Of a DNA stretch of 64,000 nt, positions 43,589-52,235 are shown in pieces. The position numbers were made by a program, and so were the translations under genes. Source of the DNA: Thioclava sp. GXIMD4216. GTDB taxonomy: Bacteria; Pseudomonadota; Alphaproteobacteria; Rhodobacterales; Rhodobacteraceae. The notes below the pieces were generated by a model that worked only from the letters and a program-made list of their open reading frames with translations, ran no database searches and was not told the DNA's origin. Where the stretch lies: positions 1,777,501-1,841,500 of the forward strand of contig NZ_CP149926.1 of NCBI RefSeq assembly GCF_037949285.1. The letters are read 5' to 3'. Each line of letters starts with the position of its first letter. Positions within the stretch are counted from its first letter, which is position 1.

Positions 43589-46012
43589 TTAATGGGTCAC
43601 AGCGCCCTGCCCCGATTGGGCCGCTGCCGCCGCTTTGGCCGCTGCGGCGGCCTCTTCGGCCTCTTCATCCCATTCGACCGGCTCGGGTTTGCGCACCAGC
43701 GCCTGTTCCAAGACCTCGCGTACATGGGTCACGGGAATGATCTTCAGGCCTTCCTTCACATTCTCCGGAATATCGGCCAGATCCTTCTCGTTCTCCTCGG
43801 GGATGAACACCGTCTTGATGCCCCCGCGCAGCGCGGCCAGCAGCTTTTCTTTCAAGCCACCAATCGGCATCGCATTCCCGCGCAAGGAGACCTCGCCCGT
43901 CATCGCGATATCCTTGCGGATCGGAATCTGCGTCAACACCGACACAATCGAGGTCACCATGGCAAGGCCAGCCGAAGGCCCGTCCTTCGGGGTTGCCCCA
44001 TCCGGCACGTGCACGTGGATGTCCCACTTTTCGAAACGCGGCGGCTTGATCCCGATTTCCGGCGCGATCGAGCGGACATAGCTGGAAGCCGCATCAATCG
44101 ATTCCTTCATCACATCGCCCAGCTTACCGGTGGTCTTCATCCGGCCCTTACCGGGCAGTCGAAGCGCTTCGATATGCAGAAGATCACCGCCCACTTGCGT
44201 CCACGCAAGGCCGGTCACCACGCCCACCTGATCTTCCTTCTCGGCCAGACCATAGCGGAATTTCTTCACGCCCAGATAGTCGCCAAGCTTCGCGCTATCC
44301 ACGTCGATATGCTTGATCTCGCCCTTGGACTTGATGATCTCGGTCACGGCTTTCCGCGCCACTTTGGCCACTTCGCGTTCAAGGTTCCGCACACCGGCCT
44401 CGCGCGTGTAATAGCGCACGATATCGGTGATCGCCTCATCCTCGATCTCGAATTCGGACTTCTTCAGACCATGCGCCTTCACCTGTTTCGGCACGAGGTG
44501 ATGCTTGGAGATTTCGAGCTTCTCGTCCTCGGTGTAGCCCGAGAGCGAAATGATCTCCATCCGGTCCAGAAGCGGGCCCGGCATATTATAGCTATTGGCC
44601 GTGGTCAGGAACATCACATCCGACAGGTCATATTCGACCTCAAGGTAATGGTCGACAAAGGTCGAATTCTGTTCCGGATCAAGCACTTCCAGCATAGCCG
44701 ACGCCGGATCACCACGGAAGTCCTGCCCCATCTTGTCGATCTCGTCCAAGAGGATCAGCGGGTTCGTGGTCTTGGCTTTCTTCAGCGCCTGAATGATCTT
44801 GCCCGGCATCGAGCCGATATAAGTCCGGCGGTGGCCACGAATCTCGGATTCGTCGCGCACGCCCCCCAGCGAGATGCGGATGAACTCGCGCCCCGTGGCT
44901 TTGGCGACCGACCGGCCCAGCGAGGTTTTCCCCACGCCCGGAGGGCCGACAAGGCACATGATCGGGCCTTTCAGCTTGGCCGAACGCGCCTGCACGGCGA
45001 GATATTCGACGATCCGCTCTTTGACCTTTTCCAGACCGTAGTGATCGGTATCAAGGATCTCTTCGGCGCGGCCCAGATCTTTCTTTACGCGCGATTTGGT
45101 GCCCCACGGAATCGACAGCATCCAGTCGAGATAGTTGCGCACGACGGTCGCCTCTGCCGACATCGGGCTCATATTCTTGAGCTTCTTGACCTCGGCATCG
45201 GCTTTTTCGCGCGCCTCTTTCGACAGTTTGGTATTGGCGATCTTCTCTTCCAGCTCGGCGATCTCGTTCTGACCGTCCTCGCCATCGCCCAATTCCTTCT
45301 GAATGGCCTTCATCTGCTCATTTAGATAGTATTCGCGCTGCGTCTTCTCCATCTGGTTCTTGACGCGGGTCTTGATCTTTTTCTCGACCTGCAGAACCGA
45401 AACCTCGCCCTGCATCAGGCCATATACCTTTTCCAGACGCTCGGAGATGTCCAGCGTTTCCAGCAGTTCCTGCTTGCGCCCGACTTCCAGCCCCAGATGA
45501 CCCGAGACAAGATCGGCCAGCTCTGCCGGCTCGCGCGTGTCGGAGACGGCGGTCAGCGCCTCTTCGGGGATATTTTTCTTGATCTTGGCGTAACGCTCGA
45601 ATTCTTCGGCGACCGACCCCAGAAGCGCCGAGATGGTTTCCTCGTCGCCGCGCACCTCTTCCAGAAGCTCGGCGCGGACCTCGAAGAAATCCTCATTATC
45701 GACAAATTCGGTGATGCGCACGCGCGTCTTGCCCTCGACCAGCACTTTAACGGTGCCATCGGGCAATTTCAGCAGTTGCAGCACATTGGCAAGAACGCCG
45801 GTCCGGAAGATACCATCGGTATCGGGCTCATCCACGCTGGGATCTATCTGGCTGGCCAGAAGAATCTGACGATCCTCGGCCATCACCTCTTCCAGCGCAC
45901 GTACCGATTTTTCGCGGCCCACGAACAGCGGCACGATCATGTGCGGGAACACAACGATATCGCGCAGCGGCAGAACCGGATGGGTTTGCGAGGAGATTTC
46001 GGTCATGGTCAT
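43589..46012 (-). CDS. lon: ATP-dependent Lon protease
   Basis: An 807-residue LonA protease that degrades misfolded and regulatory proteins in the cytoplasm. Domains: N-terminal substrate-binding LON domain ([20 protein letters not shown]), coiled coil (about 190-260), AAA+ module with Walker [19 protein letters not shown] and the [20 protein letters not shown] loop, and a C-terminal Ser-Lys protease (catalytic Ser in [11 protein letters not shown], Lys in [14 protein letters not shown]). The C-terminus carries a family-typical Glu/Ala-rich tail ([16 protein letters not shown]). A heat-shock-type promoter lies about 60 bp upstream. Confidence 0.97.
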   Translation of the reverse strand: MTMTEISSQTHPVLPLRDIVVFPHMIVPLFVGREKSVRALEEVMAEDRQILLASQIDPSVDEPDTDGIFRTGVLANVLQLLKLPDGTVKVLVEGKTRVRITEFVDNEDFFEVRAELLEEVRGDEETISALLGSVAEEFERYAKIKKNIPEEALTAVSDTREPAELADLVSGHLGLEVGRKQELLETLDISERLEKVYGLMQGEVSVLQVEKKIKTRVKNQMEKTQREYYLNEQMKAIQKELGDGEDGQNEIAELEEKIANTKLSKEAREKADAEVKKLKNMSPMSAEATVVRNYLDWMLSIPWGTKSRVKKDLGRAEEILDTDHYGLEKVKERIVEYLAVQARSAKLKGPIMCLVGPPGVGKTSLGRSVAKATGREFIRISLGGVRDESEIRGHRRTYIGSMPGKIIQALKKAKTTNPLILLDEIDKMGQDFRGDPASAMLEVLDPEQNSTFVDHYLEVEYDLSDVMFLTTANSYNMPGPLLDRMEIISLSGYTEDEKLEISKHHLVPKQVKAHGLKKSEFEIEDEAITDIVRYYTREAGVRNLEREVAKVARKAVTEIIKSKGEIKHIDVDSAKLGDYLGVKKFRYGLAEKEDQVGVVTGLAWTQVGGDLLHIEALRLPGKGRMKTTGKLGDVMKESIDAASSYVRSIAPEIGIKPPRFEKWDIHVHVPDGATPKDGPSAGLAMVTSIVSVLTQIPIRKDIAMTGEVSLRGNAMPIGGLKEKLLAALRGGIKTVFIPEENEKDLADIPENVKEGLKIIPVTHVREVLEQALVRKPEPVEWDEEAEEAAAAAKAAAAAQSGQGAVTH

Positions 46013-46077
46013 TCCTTATATGGCGAAAGAGAACCGGCCCCGTTTCGGCAACCCCGTCTCTTCCCTAGTCCAGCAAT

Positions 46078-46105
46078 AGATAGGCGGCGTCTCGTGCCTG
46101 TTCAA
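46078..46105 (-). promoter_or_regulatory. RpoH (sigma-32)-type promoter of lon
   Basis: On the minus strand TTG (46105-46103), 18 nt, CCTATCT (46084-46078). This fits the alphaproteobacterial heat-shock pattern TTG-N17/18-CYTATNT. The start would fall near 46070. Confidence 0.55.
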
Positions 46106-46276
46106 CCACCTCTGCGTTACGCAAATGTTACGTCAAGCACGGGCGGAAAGCGATATATGGATCGCAAGAGTGCGAATATATTTTTCAGAATTTTCGTGAA
46201 ATATTGTTGCGTAGGTGAATTGCATTCGGTAATCTTAATTCGTGGATAGGTGAGAATAACCTAAAGGATAAGCGCC

Positions 46277-46462
46277 ATGAATACCCAGCAACGTCCAGCA
46301 CAAGCCGCTCTTCGGCAATTCCTCCGCGTCTCTTCGATCAAGGGATGCATGGCGCATGCCGCAACGGTCACCCTGCCTTCGGGATGGTGGGTCCTACCCA
46401 GTGCGGGGTTGGGTCTGGCAAGCTATCTGCTGGTGGCGCTGGCGATCTGGTCGGCCCATTGA
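46277..46462 (+). CDS. Small predicted membrane protein
   Basis: A 61-residue protein; the ATG at 46277 has AAAGGATAA upstream at good spacing. The first 25 residues are basic/polar (QQRPAQAALRQFLRVSSIKG); then a hydrophobic stretch (ATVTLPSGWWVLPSAGLGLA, SYLLVALAIWS) gives one or two membrane passes. No family is recognised. It is convergent with the histidine kinase gene (20-bp gap) and divergent from lon. The start signal makes it credible despite its size. Confidence 0.5.
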   Translation: MNTQQRPAQAALRQFLRVSSIKGCMAHAATVTLPSGWWVLPSAGLGLASYLLVALAIWSAH

Positions 46463-46481
46463 GCGCAGCAGGTGCCGCCCC

Positions 46482-47825
46482 TTAACGGGGCAGCACGATC
46501 TCGGCCATCAAACCGCCAAGCGACGGGCTTTCGCGCAAATTGAGATTGCCACCGTGGGCGCGCACGATATCGGATGCGATTGACAGCCCGAGGCCCACGC
46601 CCTGCCCCAAATCCTGATTGCGCGCCGGATCAAGGCGCGTGAACGGGCGCAGGGCCTCTTCGCGGCGCTCGGGCGCGATGCCCGGCCCCGGATCCTCGAC
46701 CGCGATCTTGATGGTCTTTTCTCCCAAAGTCACACCAATCTCGGCCTGCCCGCCATAGCGCAGCGCATTGCCGATCAGATTGTCGAGCGCGCGCCGGATA
46801 TCGTCGCCGCGCAGTTTCGCAATGACCTCTCCCGCCTCCGGACAATCACCCAGAATCACGGGGCGCCCGCTGCGTTGGGCATAGTGCACCGCCTCGCGGA
46901 CAAGCTGGCCGATATCGGTGTCATCTGGCGCGGCGGCCTGTGCCTGATTGCGCGAGAATTCGAGGAAAGCGTCGATTAGACGGCCCATCTCGGCCACATC
47001 CATCTCCATATCCTCGATATCCTTGGCATCTTCGGGGTCGCGCGGCAGCATCGACAGGCCAAGACGCAACCGCGTCAGGGGGGTGCGCAGGTCATGGCTG
47101 ATGGCCGACAGCATCATCGTGCGCTGTTCGATATGCCGCTCGATCCGGTTGCGCATATCCAGAAAGGCCGCCCCCGCCGAGCGCACCTCCGTCGCCCCCG
47201 AAATCTTGTAGGGCACAGACTGACCACGCCCGAAGGCTTCGGCCATCAACGCCAGATGCCGGATCGGCTTGAGCTGGTTGCGCAGGAACAAGAACGCCAC
47301 GACCGTCATCAGCAGCCCGACCACAAGCATCAGCACAAGAAGCTGATGCGGGTTCGACGCAGAGGCCCTCTGACGGGAAAAGTCTATCTTCATCAAGCCT
47401 TTGTCGGTTGAAACCCACAGCACCACCCGATCCCCGTCCGTCAGATCGATGGCCCGCACCGGACGGACAAGCTGGTGCAGAACGTCCATCACCACCAATC
47501 CGGTCAGGTCATAGAACTTGCGATGGTCGCCGCGTGTCTCGTCGAGAATCGCGGGCAGATCGGTGGTCATCTGTAAAGGTGTCCCGAGGCGCTCCACCTC
47601 GGCCCGCGCGGCGGACAGATCGGGGGCCTCATCCACGGCATCAATCAGCAGGTCGATTTCCAGCAGCATCGAGCCGGTCATCTGCTCGGTCACACGCTCG
47701 AAATGGCGCTGGATAAAGACAATAGATACCACAAGCTGGATCGTAACGATCGGCAGCAGGAGGATCAGCGCGCCGCGACCATAGAGCCCGCGCGGCATCA
47801 TTTGTTTCAGCCACTGGAATTTCAT
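46482..47825 (-). CDS. EnvZ-like sensor histidine kinase
   Basis: A 447-residue protein from the ATG at 47825 (MKFQWLKQMMPRGLYGRGAL); the longer upstream frame overlaps the divergent MBL gene. Two membrane helices (about 18-38 and 155-175) flank a periplasmic sensor domain of about 115 residues. HAMP follows, then HisKA with the phospho-accepting His in MLSAISHDLRTPLTRLRLGL, and HATPase_c with the N box DNLIGNALRYGG and GPGIAPE/GVGLGLSIA. The order and H-box flank are of EnvZ type. The partner OmpR-type regulator is not in this window. Confidence 0.87.
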   Translation of the reverse strand: MKFQWLKQMMPRGLYGRGALILLLPIVTIQLVVSIVFIQRHFERVTEQMTGSMLLEIDLLIDAVDEAPDLSAARAEVERLGTPLQMTTDLPAILDETRGDHRKFYDLTGLVVMDVLHQLVRPVRAIDLTDGDRVVLWVSTDKGLMKIDFSRQRASASNPHQLLVLMLVVGLLMTVVAFLFLRNQLKPIRHLALMAEAFGRGQSVPYKISGATEVRSAGAAFLDMRNRIERHIEQRTMMLSAISHDLRTPLTRLRLGLSMLPRDPEDAKDIEDMEMDVAEMGRLIDAFLEFSRNQAQAAAPDDTDIGQLVREAVHYAQRSGRPVILGDCPEAGEVIAKLRGDDIRRALDNLIGNALRYGGQAEIGVTLGEKTIKIAVEDPGPGIAPERREEALRPFTRLDPARNQDLGQGVGLGLSIASDIVRAHGGNLNLRESPSLGGLMAEIVLPR

Positions 47826-47866
47826 GTCAAAACCGTAGCGAGCAGCCGCAGAAAGGGAAAGCCAAG

Positions 47867-48763
47867 ATGCCGTGTTCCGACGAAAATAATGGCACCACGG
47901 GAGCCTATGGCATCCGCCACGTGCTGGCCCCCAATCCCTCGCCGATGACACAGAACGGCACCAACAGCTATCTGCTGGGGCAAGGCGATGTGGCGGTGAT
48001 CGATCCGGGGCCGCTGGATGAGGCCCATCTTGCGGCGATTCTGGCGGCGCTGGGTCCGGATGAGCGGATCACCCATATTCTGGTGACCCATGCCCATCTT
48101 GATCATAGCGCCGGTGCTAGGGCGCTTGCCGCGAAAACGGGCGCGGCCACCTATGGATTCGGGGCGCCCCAAGCGGGTCGAAGCGCTTTGATGCAGCGAT
48201 TGGCCGAGGAAGGCCAGCTTGGAGGGGGCGAAGGTATCGATCATGACTTCCTGCCCGACCACAATCTGGCAGACGGGGCGCAGATCACTGTGGGCGGGGC
48301 AAGAATTACCGCCCATCACACACCGGGTCATTTCAGCAACCATCTGAGTTTCGAATTCGGCACGACGGTGTTTAGCGGTGATGTCGTCATGGGCTGGACC
48401 TCGACGGTGATCTCTCCCCCCGATGGCGATCTGGCGTCCTATTTCGCCGCGCTCGACCGGCTCGAGTCACTTGCCCCGCACCAGCTTCTGGCCGGACATG
48501 GCGCACCAATCCTTGCCCCGCGCAAACGGATCGGCCAGTTGCGCGCCCATCGCCTTGCTCGCCATGCCCAGATTACCGAGGCCACACACGCAGCCCCCGT
48601 CTGCGCCACAACGCTCGCGCGGCAGATCTATGGCGATCTGCCCCCTCGCATCCTGCAAGCCGCAACCCGGAATTGTCTGGCCCATCTCATTGACATGATG
48701 GAAAAAGATGAGCTTTCGGTGGCAGGTCCCATCACCGATCAGGCAATTTTTCAACGAAGATGA
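47867..48763 (+). CDS. MBL-fold metallo-hydrolase (LACTB2-like)
   Basis: A 298-residue protein with the metal-binding HxHxDH motif in VTHAHLDHSAG (His75, His77, Asp79, His80). Further ligands are His in TPGHFSNHL, Asp in FSGDVVMGW and His in LLAGHGAPI. The N-terminal APNPSPMTQNGTNSYLLG is the LACTB2-type signature. The C-terminal 70 residues form a helical winged domain, as in human LACTB2, which has RNase activity; the bacterial substrate is unknown. AAAGGGAAAG precedes the ATG. It is divergent from the kinase with only 41 bp between starts. Confidence 0.87.
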   Translation: MPCSDENNGTTGAYGIRHVLAPNPSPMTQNGTNSYLLGQGDVAVIDPGPLDEAHLAAILAALGPDERITHILVTHAHLDHSAGARALAAKTGAATYGFGAPQAGRSALMQRLAEEGQLGGGEGIDHDFLPDHNLADGAQITVGGARITAHHTPGHFSNHLSFEFGTTVFSGDVVMGWTSTVISPPDGDLASYFAALDRLESLAPHQLLAGHGAPILAPRKRIGQLRAHRLARHAQITEATHAAPVCATTLARQIYGDLPPRILQAATRNCLAHLIDMMEKDELSVAGPITDQAIFQRR

Positions 48764-48793
48764 ATTTCTGCCAAAAAAACGTCATTTAGCCTC

Positions 48794-48822
48794 TTGCATG
48801 CCCGAAAACCCGTCGCTATACA
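48794..48822 (+). promoter_or_regulatory. Promoter of the tRNA-Asn genes
   Basis: TTGCAT (48794-48799), 17-nt spacer, TATACA (48817-48822), 11 nt before the first tRNA. Confidence 0.65.
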
Positions 48823-48833
48823 GCGCCACATGT

Positions 48834-48908
48834 TCCGGCGTAGCTCAGAGGTAGAGCAGTTGACTGTTAATCAATTGGTCGTAGGTTCGATCCCTACCGC
48901 CGGAGCCA
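48834..48908 (+). tRNA. tRNA-Asn(GTT), copy 1
   Basis: 75 nt with acceptor TCCGGCG/CGCCGGA, discriminator G and encoded CCA. Anticodon arm TTGAC-TGTTAAT-CAATT (last pair G-U) gives anticodon GTT. T-arm TAGGTTCGATCCCTA. Confidence 0.96.
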
Positions 48909-48944
48909 ACATCCCGTCATCTGGGTCAAGATGAAATACCGTGT

Positions 48945-49019
48945 TCCGGCGTAGCTCAGCGGTAGAGCAGTTGACTGTTAATCAATTGGTCGTAGGTTCG
49001 ATCCCTACCGCCGGAGCCA
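48945..49019 (+). tRNA. tRNA-Asn(GTT), copy 2
   Basis: Identical to copy 1 except for one D-loop base (CAGCGG instead of CAGAGG). It lies 36 nt after copy 1, is probably co-transcribed, and is followed by a terminator. Confidence 0.96.
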
Positions 49020-49038
49020 TTCTTCCAAGAATGTACAT

Positions 49039-49077
49039 AAAAAAGAGTGTTAGAAAGATTTCTTCACTCTCTTTTTA
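49039..49077 (+). terminator. Terminator of the tRNA-Asn operon
   Basis: AAAAAGAGTG pairs with CACTCTCTTTTT around a TTAGAAAGATTTCTT loop that itself pairs (AGAAA/TTTCT). A T-run follows, 20 bp after the second tRNA. Confidence 0.75.
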
Positions 49078-49409
49078 TTAATTCGCCCTCTGTGCCCACG
49101 CATGCGTCCCTTTCGTCCGCTATTGGCAATAGCAATGCGTGGTGTCTCACTATCGTAAAACTGGACTCTCACAATCTGGATGGCGCCCGAAACTCGTGCG
49201 AAGAAAAGAGGATCCGAGGTCCGCGAGAAGCTGATGGTAATTCGCTGCAATACGCCGACCGTCGACGTGAACTCTGGACCTGCGACACTGATCACGCCCG
49301 CAGCGTCACAGGCCGTGATGACTTCGAGAGTGTCAACAGTGTCATAGACTTCGCAGAATATCATAACGACAGGATCAGTCGTGGTGGAACGCGTCCACAT
49401 AGGCACCAA
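49050..49409 (-). CDS. Doubtful hypothetical ORF in an anomalous region
   Basis: A frame of 119 codons from a TTG or, 9 nt later, an ATG. It runs TDPVVMIFCEVYDTVDTLEV, ITACDAAGVISVAGPEFTST, and ends in a basic tail that overlaps the tRNA-Asn terminator. It looks beta-rich and more protein-like than the opposite strand, but it has no good ribosome site and an in-frame TAG lies just upstream. It may be the broken end of a phage or island gene. No family is recognised. Confidence 0.25.
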   Translation of the reverse strand: MVPMWTRSTTTDPVVMIFCEVYDTVDTLEVITACDAAGVISVAGPEFTSTVGVLQRITISFSRTSDPLFFARVSGAIQIVRVQFYDSETPRIAIANSGRKGRMRGHRGRINKKRVKKSF

Positions 49410-50338
49410 GGCGAAGCTGCCGAATGCCTACCCTGCACACTCACGTCAGGTCAGTAGGTTTCGTAAGCAGCACCGTCATCATACCCGTTACTGCCGACAA
49501 TCGCATCAGCAGTTGCGATAACGCCCGTCAGGCACTTCGACATGACATAGGAGACGATGTGCTTTCGACGGGAGCGGACACCCCGCTGCCATCCGTCGTA
49601 CACCCGCCCGTGAAACTGTCACCGACAGACATCACCTTGTACTGACAGGCCACCAGTAGTGTACGGTCTTTGCGAGGGCGAATTTTACGGGGGGCTTCTT
49701 AAGGGGGATTGGGGCAATTCGGGGAAGCGCACAAACCGCCGTCGAGGAACTCGGAAGCCGGACGGGCTCAAAGCGGATGTTCGCCCTCGGCGGTCAGAGC
49801 GCAAAGGATGGCGAGACCTGCACTAGCAGAAGGCGGAGGATCGGTCCTGTTATGGTTGGAAAAAGAAATCCAATATGTTTTGATCAGTATATTGGGTCTA
49901 TTTATCCCCTTAGCACAACTACGTGTAATTGTCTTATGATATCTCCGCATATCGCCTGCGCGCAAATGCGGATTGTGCGTTCGGCAGATCAATTTATAAA
50001 ACGGCCTAGCTTACGAAAGTAGGCTGAAAGCGTAACGAGTTTCCTTTTAATCCGGATACTGTTCGAAAATCCGGTTGCTTGGCTTCGGGATCGGCTCCGC
50101 TCGTTCCTGAAGTGGATGCCCTTTCGATGACGCGGCCAAGCACAGTGGCGTGTTTTACCAGTGCAGGTTCTCAGGGTTCGTACCGTTGGGCCAGTCGGTC
50201 CGCGGTATCGACCTTTTCCTGATCCTTCCGCTATGCGTCCTTCAGATATGCGGTGTCGAGCGCGGTTCGAGCGTGGCCCATGCCAGGCAGGGACCATGCG
50301 CCTATCGCCCGGGGGCGATAGTTTCCCGCCTTTCTGCC
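49078..50338. other. Compositionally atypical, decayed region after tRNA-Asn
   Basis: This 1.26-kb stretch lacks any convincing intact gene. It is richer in AT than its surroundings. The minus strand between about 49461 and 49700 gives protein-like pieces in different frames, broken by stops (KPPVKFALAKTVHYWWPV; KHIVSYVMSKCLTGVIATAD). Near 50080-50320 a minus frame with two stops reads LPGMGHARTALDTAYLKDA and KDQEKVDTADRLAQRYEP. I read it as a remnant of a mobile element that used the tRNA-Asn locus; the identity of its genes is unknown. Confidence 0.4.
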
Positions 50339-51103
50339 TCAGGCGCTGTGCCGTGTTTTGCGCATCAGATAGATATCCATGATCCAGCCGTGGGTTCTGC
50401 GGGCCTCGGCGCGGGTCTTCATGATCTGCGGTGCCATGCGCGAGAGCGGGCCGCTCAGGCGGATTTCTTCTTTCATACCGGCATAGGCGGACCACCAGAT
50501 CTCGATACCTTCCGGATCGAGAGCCTCGAAGGCTCCGCCCTGATCCAGCATCACGACAACTGTCCCGATGCTTTCGGGCCAGCCCTCCTGGCGCAGCTTG
50601 CGCCCGGTGGTGATGGCCACGGCCGCGCCGATTTCGTTCAGCGGGATCGCGTGGCCCGCAGTCATCGCCTGTATCGCGGTGATCCCGGGCACAACGCTCA
50701 GCTCGAGCGGGGTAGCGCGCGCCACCCTTTCGGCAATGCGCAGGGTGCTGTCGTAAAGCGACGGATCGCCCCAGACCAGAAACCCCGCGCGCCCGCCTTT
50801 TGGCAAGGCCGCGTGCAATTCGCGCTCCCAGATGCGGGCAATGTCGTCATGCCAGTCATCGACCCTGCGACGATAATCGGGTTGGGCGGGGTCGCGCACC
50901 GGCAACCGGAATTCGCGCAGCTGTGGCCCCTGCGTGCCGGTGACCCTGGCGCAGATCGCGCGGCGCGCTTCGGCCAGATCGTCTTTCCCGGGGCCCTTGA
51001 GCGGGATCAGGATCACATCGCAGGCCCTGATCGCGTCAATGGCCTGCAAGGTCAGATGGTCAGGATTACCGGCCCCGATCCCGATCAGCGACAGATGGAA
51101 CAT
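50339..51103 (-). CDS. cobF: Precorrin-6A synthase (deacetylating) CobF
   Basis: A 254-residue SAM-dependent methyltransferase of the tetrapyrrole methylase fold. It begins LSLIGIGAGNPDHLTLQAID (glycine-rich SAM loop) and contains VWGDPSLYDSTLRIAERV and VVPGITAIQAM. It methylates precorrin-5 at C-1 with loss of acetate, a step specific to the aerobic route. CobF lacks a counterpart in the anaerobic pathway, so its presence defines the route. It lies downstream of the riboswitch-controlled CbiM-like gene on the same strand (118-bp gap) and is probably co-transcribed with it. Confidence 0.92.
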   Translation of the reverse strand: MFHLSLIGIGAGNPDHLTLQAIDAIRACDVILIPLKGPGKDDLAEARRAICARVTGTQGPQLREFRLPVRDPAQPDYRRRVDDWHDDIARIWERELHAALPKGGRAGFLVWGDPSLYDSTLRIAERVARATPLELSVVPGITAIQAMTAGHAIPLNEIGAAVAITTGRKLRQEGWPESIGTVVVMLDQGGAFEALDPEGIEIWWSAYAGMKEEIRLSGPLSRMAPQIMKTRAEARRTHGWIMDIYLMRKTRHSA

Positions 51104-51221
51104 CCTACTCCCCCGAAAGATGAAAAGCGCGCCCCTTGCGGAACGCGCCTTGTCTTTAACAGGTTGGAACGGGGCTCACCAGTTCTTCGCCCCGTTTCTT
51201 CTGCGAAACCGTCGCGCGGCC

Positions 51222-51887
51222 TCAGGCGGTATAGACCCGCGAAAGCACGAAACGGTTGCGCCCGATCGCCTTGGCACCGGCCAGAACGGCCAGATCGATC
51301 AGCGGCTCCAGCAGGATCACCGACATATAGGCAATACCGAAGGTCGCCACATTTGCCAAAGACGCCGCCGAGACGCCCTCGCCATAAAGGACCCAGAACG
51401 CGACCCAGGCGACAACGCCCCCCTGATAGGCGGTCGAAAGTGCCAGTGCCTGACGATAGGTGATATCGGCATAGGCCGTGTGAGGCGCGATGAGACGTTT
51501 GGCCAGTGCCGAAAGCGCAAAAAGCGGGACCAGCAGCGTGGTGACGTTCATGAAATATTGCGGCAGATCGAAGGGGGCAAAGAACAGCCCCTGCAGCAGC
51601 AGCCCCATTGCCAGACCGATGGCCGCCGGCACAAGGCCCAAAGTCAAAAACAGCGTCGAGCCCAGAATCAGGTGGACTTCGGACACGCCGACCGCGTGAT
51701 GCGGAAAGACTTCGAAAAACACGAAAACGGCAGCGGTGGCCGCAACGGCGCGTGCAAGCGTGACCGGCAGATCGCCAAGATGGAGGGTTTTGATCGCCTC
51801 GCGGGTGACATAGGTGGCCGCGCCTGCGGCGGTGGCATAGCTCAGAAACAGTTTGGCGCCCGTAACGACGCCCGGTTCGATATGCAT
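51222..51887 (-). CDS. CbiM-like cobalt transporter permease
   Basis: A 221-residue membrane protein with about six or seven helices. It starts MHIEPGVVTGAKLFLSYATA, which corresponds to the conserved N-terminal MHI.(D/E)G of CbiM/NikM (PF01891). That segment binds the metal through the N-terminal amine and nearby histidines. The internal SEVHLILGSTLFLTLGLVPA and GLLLQGLFFAPFDLPQYFMN loop also fit. CbiN, CbiQ and CbiO genes are not next to it, so it may work with a remote ECF module or alone. It is directly under a cobalamin riboswitch. Confidence 0.8.
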   Translation of the reverse strand: MHIEPGVVTGAKLFLSYATAAGAATYVTREAIKTLHLGDLPVTLARAVAATAAVFVFFEVFPHHAVGVSEVHLILGSTLFLTLGLVPAAIGLAMGLLLQGLFFAPFDLPQYFMNVTTLLVPLFALSALAKRLIAPHTAYADITYRQALALSTAYQGGVVAWVAFWVLYGEGVSAASLANVATFGIAYMSVILLEPLIDLAVLAGAKAIGRNRFVLSRVYTA

Positions 51888-51951
51888 AGCGGTATCTCCC
51901 TGCCGTCGACCCCGACGGCGTGATTGATGGAACAGACAGGGCTTGCGCCCC

Positions 51952-52146
51952 GACGCACGGCAGGTCTCCTGACTTGCGGTTCATCGCCATCGCGCCGCCT
52001 TCCCCCGATTTCGGACCGGAGTGGCTGTCAGGCGCGGACTCGCCGCTTACAGTTGCGGGGGCAGTTCCGGATTTGGCGCCTGATGGCTACACCGCACCGG
52101 ATTCCCTTTTCATCCGGCAACACCTCTTGGCTGCCGGAAACCGTCT
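51952..52146 (-). promoter_or_regulatory. Cobalamin (adenosylcobalamin) riboswitch
   Basis: On the minus strand the class-defining blocks occur in order: GAAAAGGGAATCCGGTG, AACTGCCCCCGCAACTGTAA (B12 box region), GCCACT, GGGGGAAGGC, and AAGTCAGGAGACCTGCC at the 3' end. The element ends 64 nt before the CbiM-like start codon. Binding of adenosylcobalamin should shut off the permease and, by readthrough, cobF. Confidence 0.95.
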
Positions 52147-52167
52147 CTCTGGTTTTGAATAAGCAAA

Positions 52168-52194
52168 GGGCTCAGGTCAATAAGACCTAAGCCC
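52168..52194 (-). terminator. Terminator of the cobA end of the operon
   Basis: GGGCTCAGGTC pairs with GACCTAAGCCC (one mismatch), 41 bp past the cobA stop. It separates the long cob operon from the riboswitch unit. Confidence 0.55.
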
Positions 52195-52235
52195 CGAGCG
52201 GAAGTTTTTCTCTGTAGCTGTCTCGGATTCGCGTC

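Noticed and set aside
48834..49019. Second tRNA-Asn as an attachment-site duplication by an integrated element
   Set aside because: Both copies are full-length with intact 5' halves and lie only 36 nt apart, so simple tandem duplication is the better explanation.
49047..49457. Plus-strand ORF after the second tRNA-Asn
   Set aside because: It starts within the tRNA terminator, is low in hydrophobic core residues, and is less protein-like than the opposite strand.
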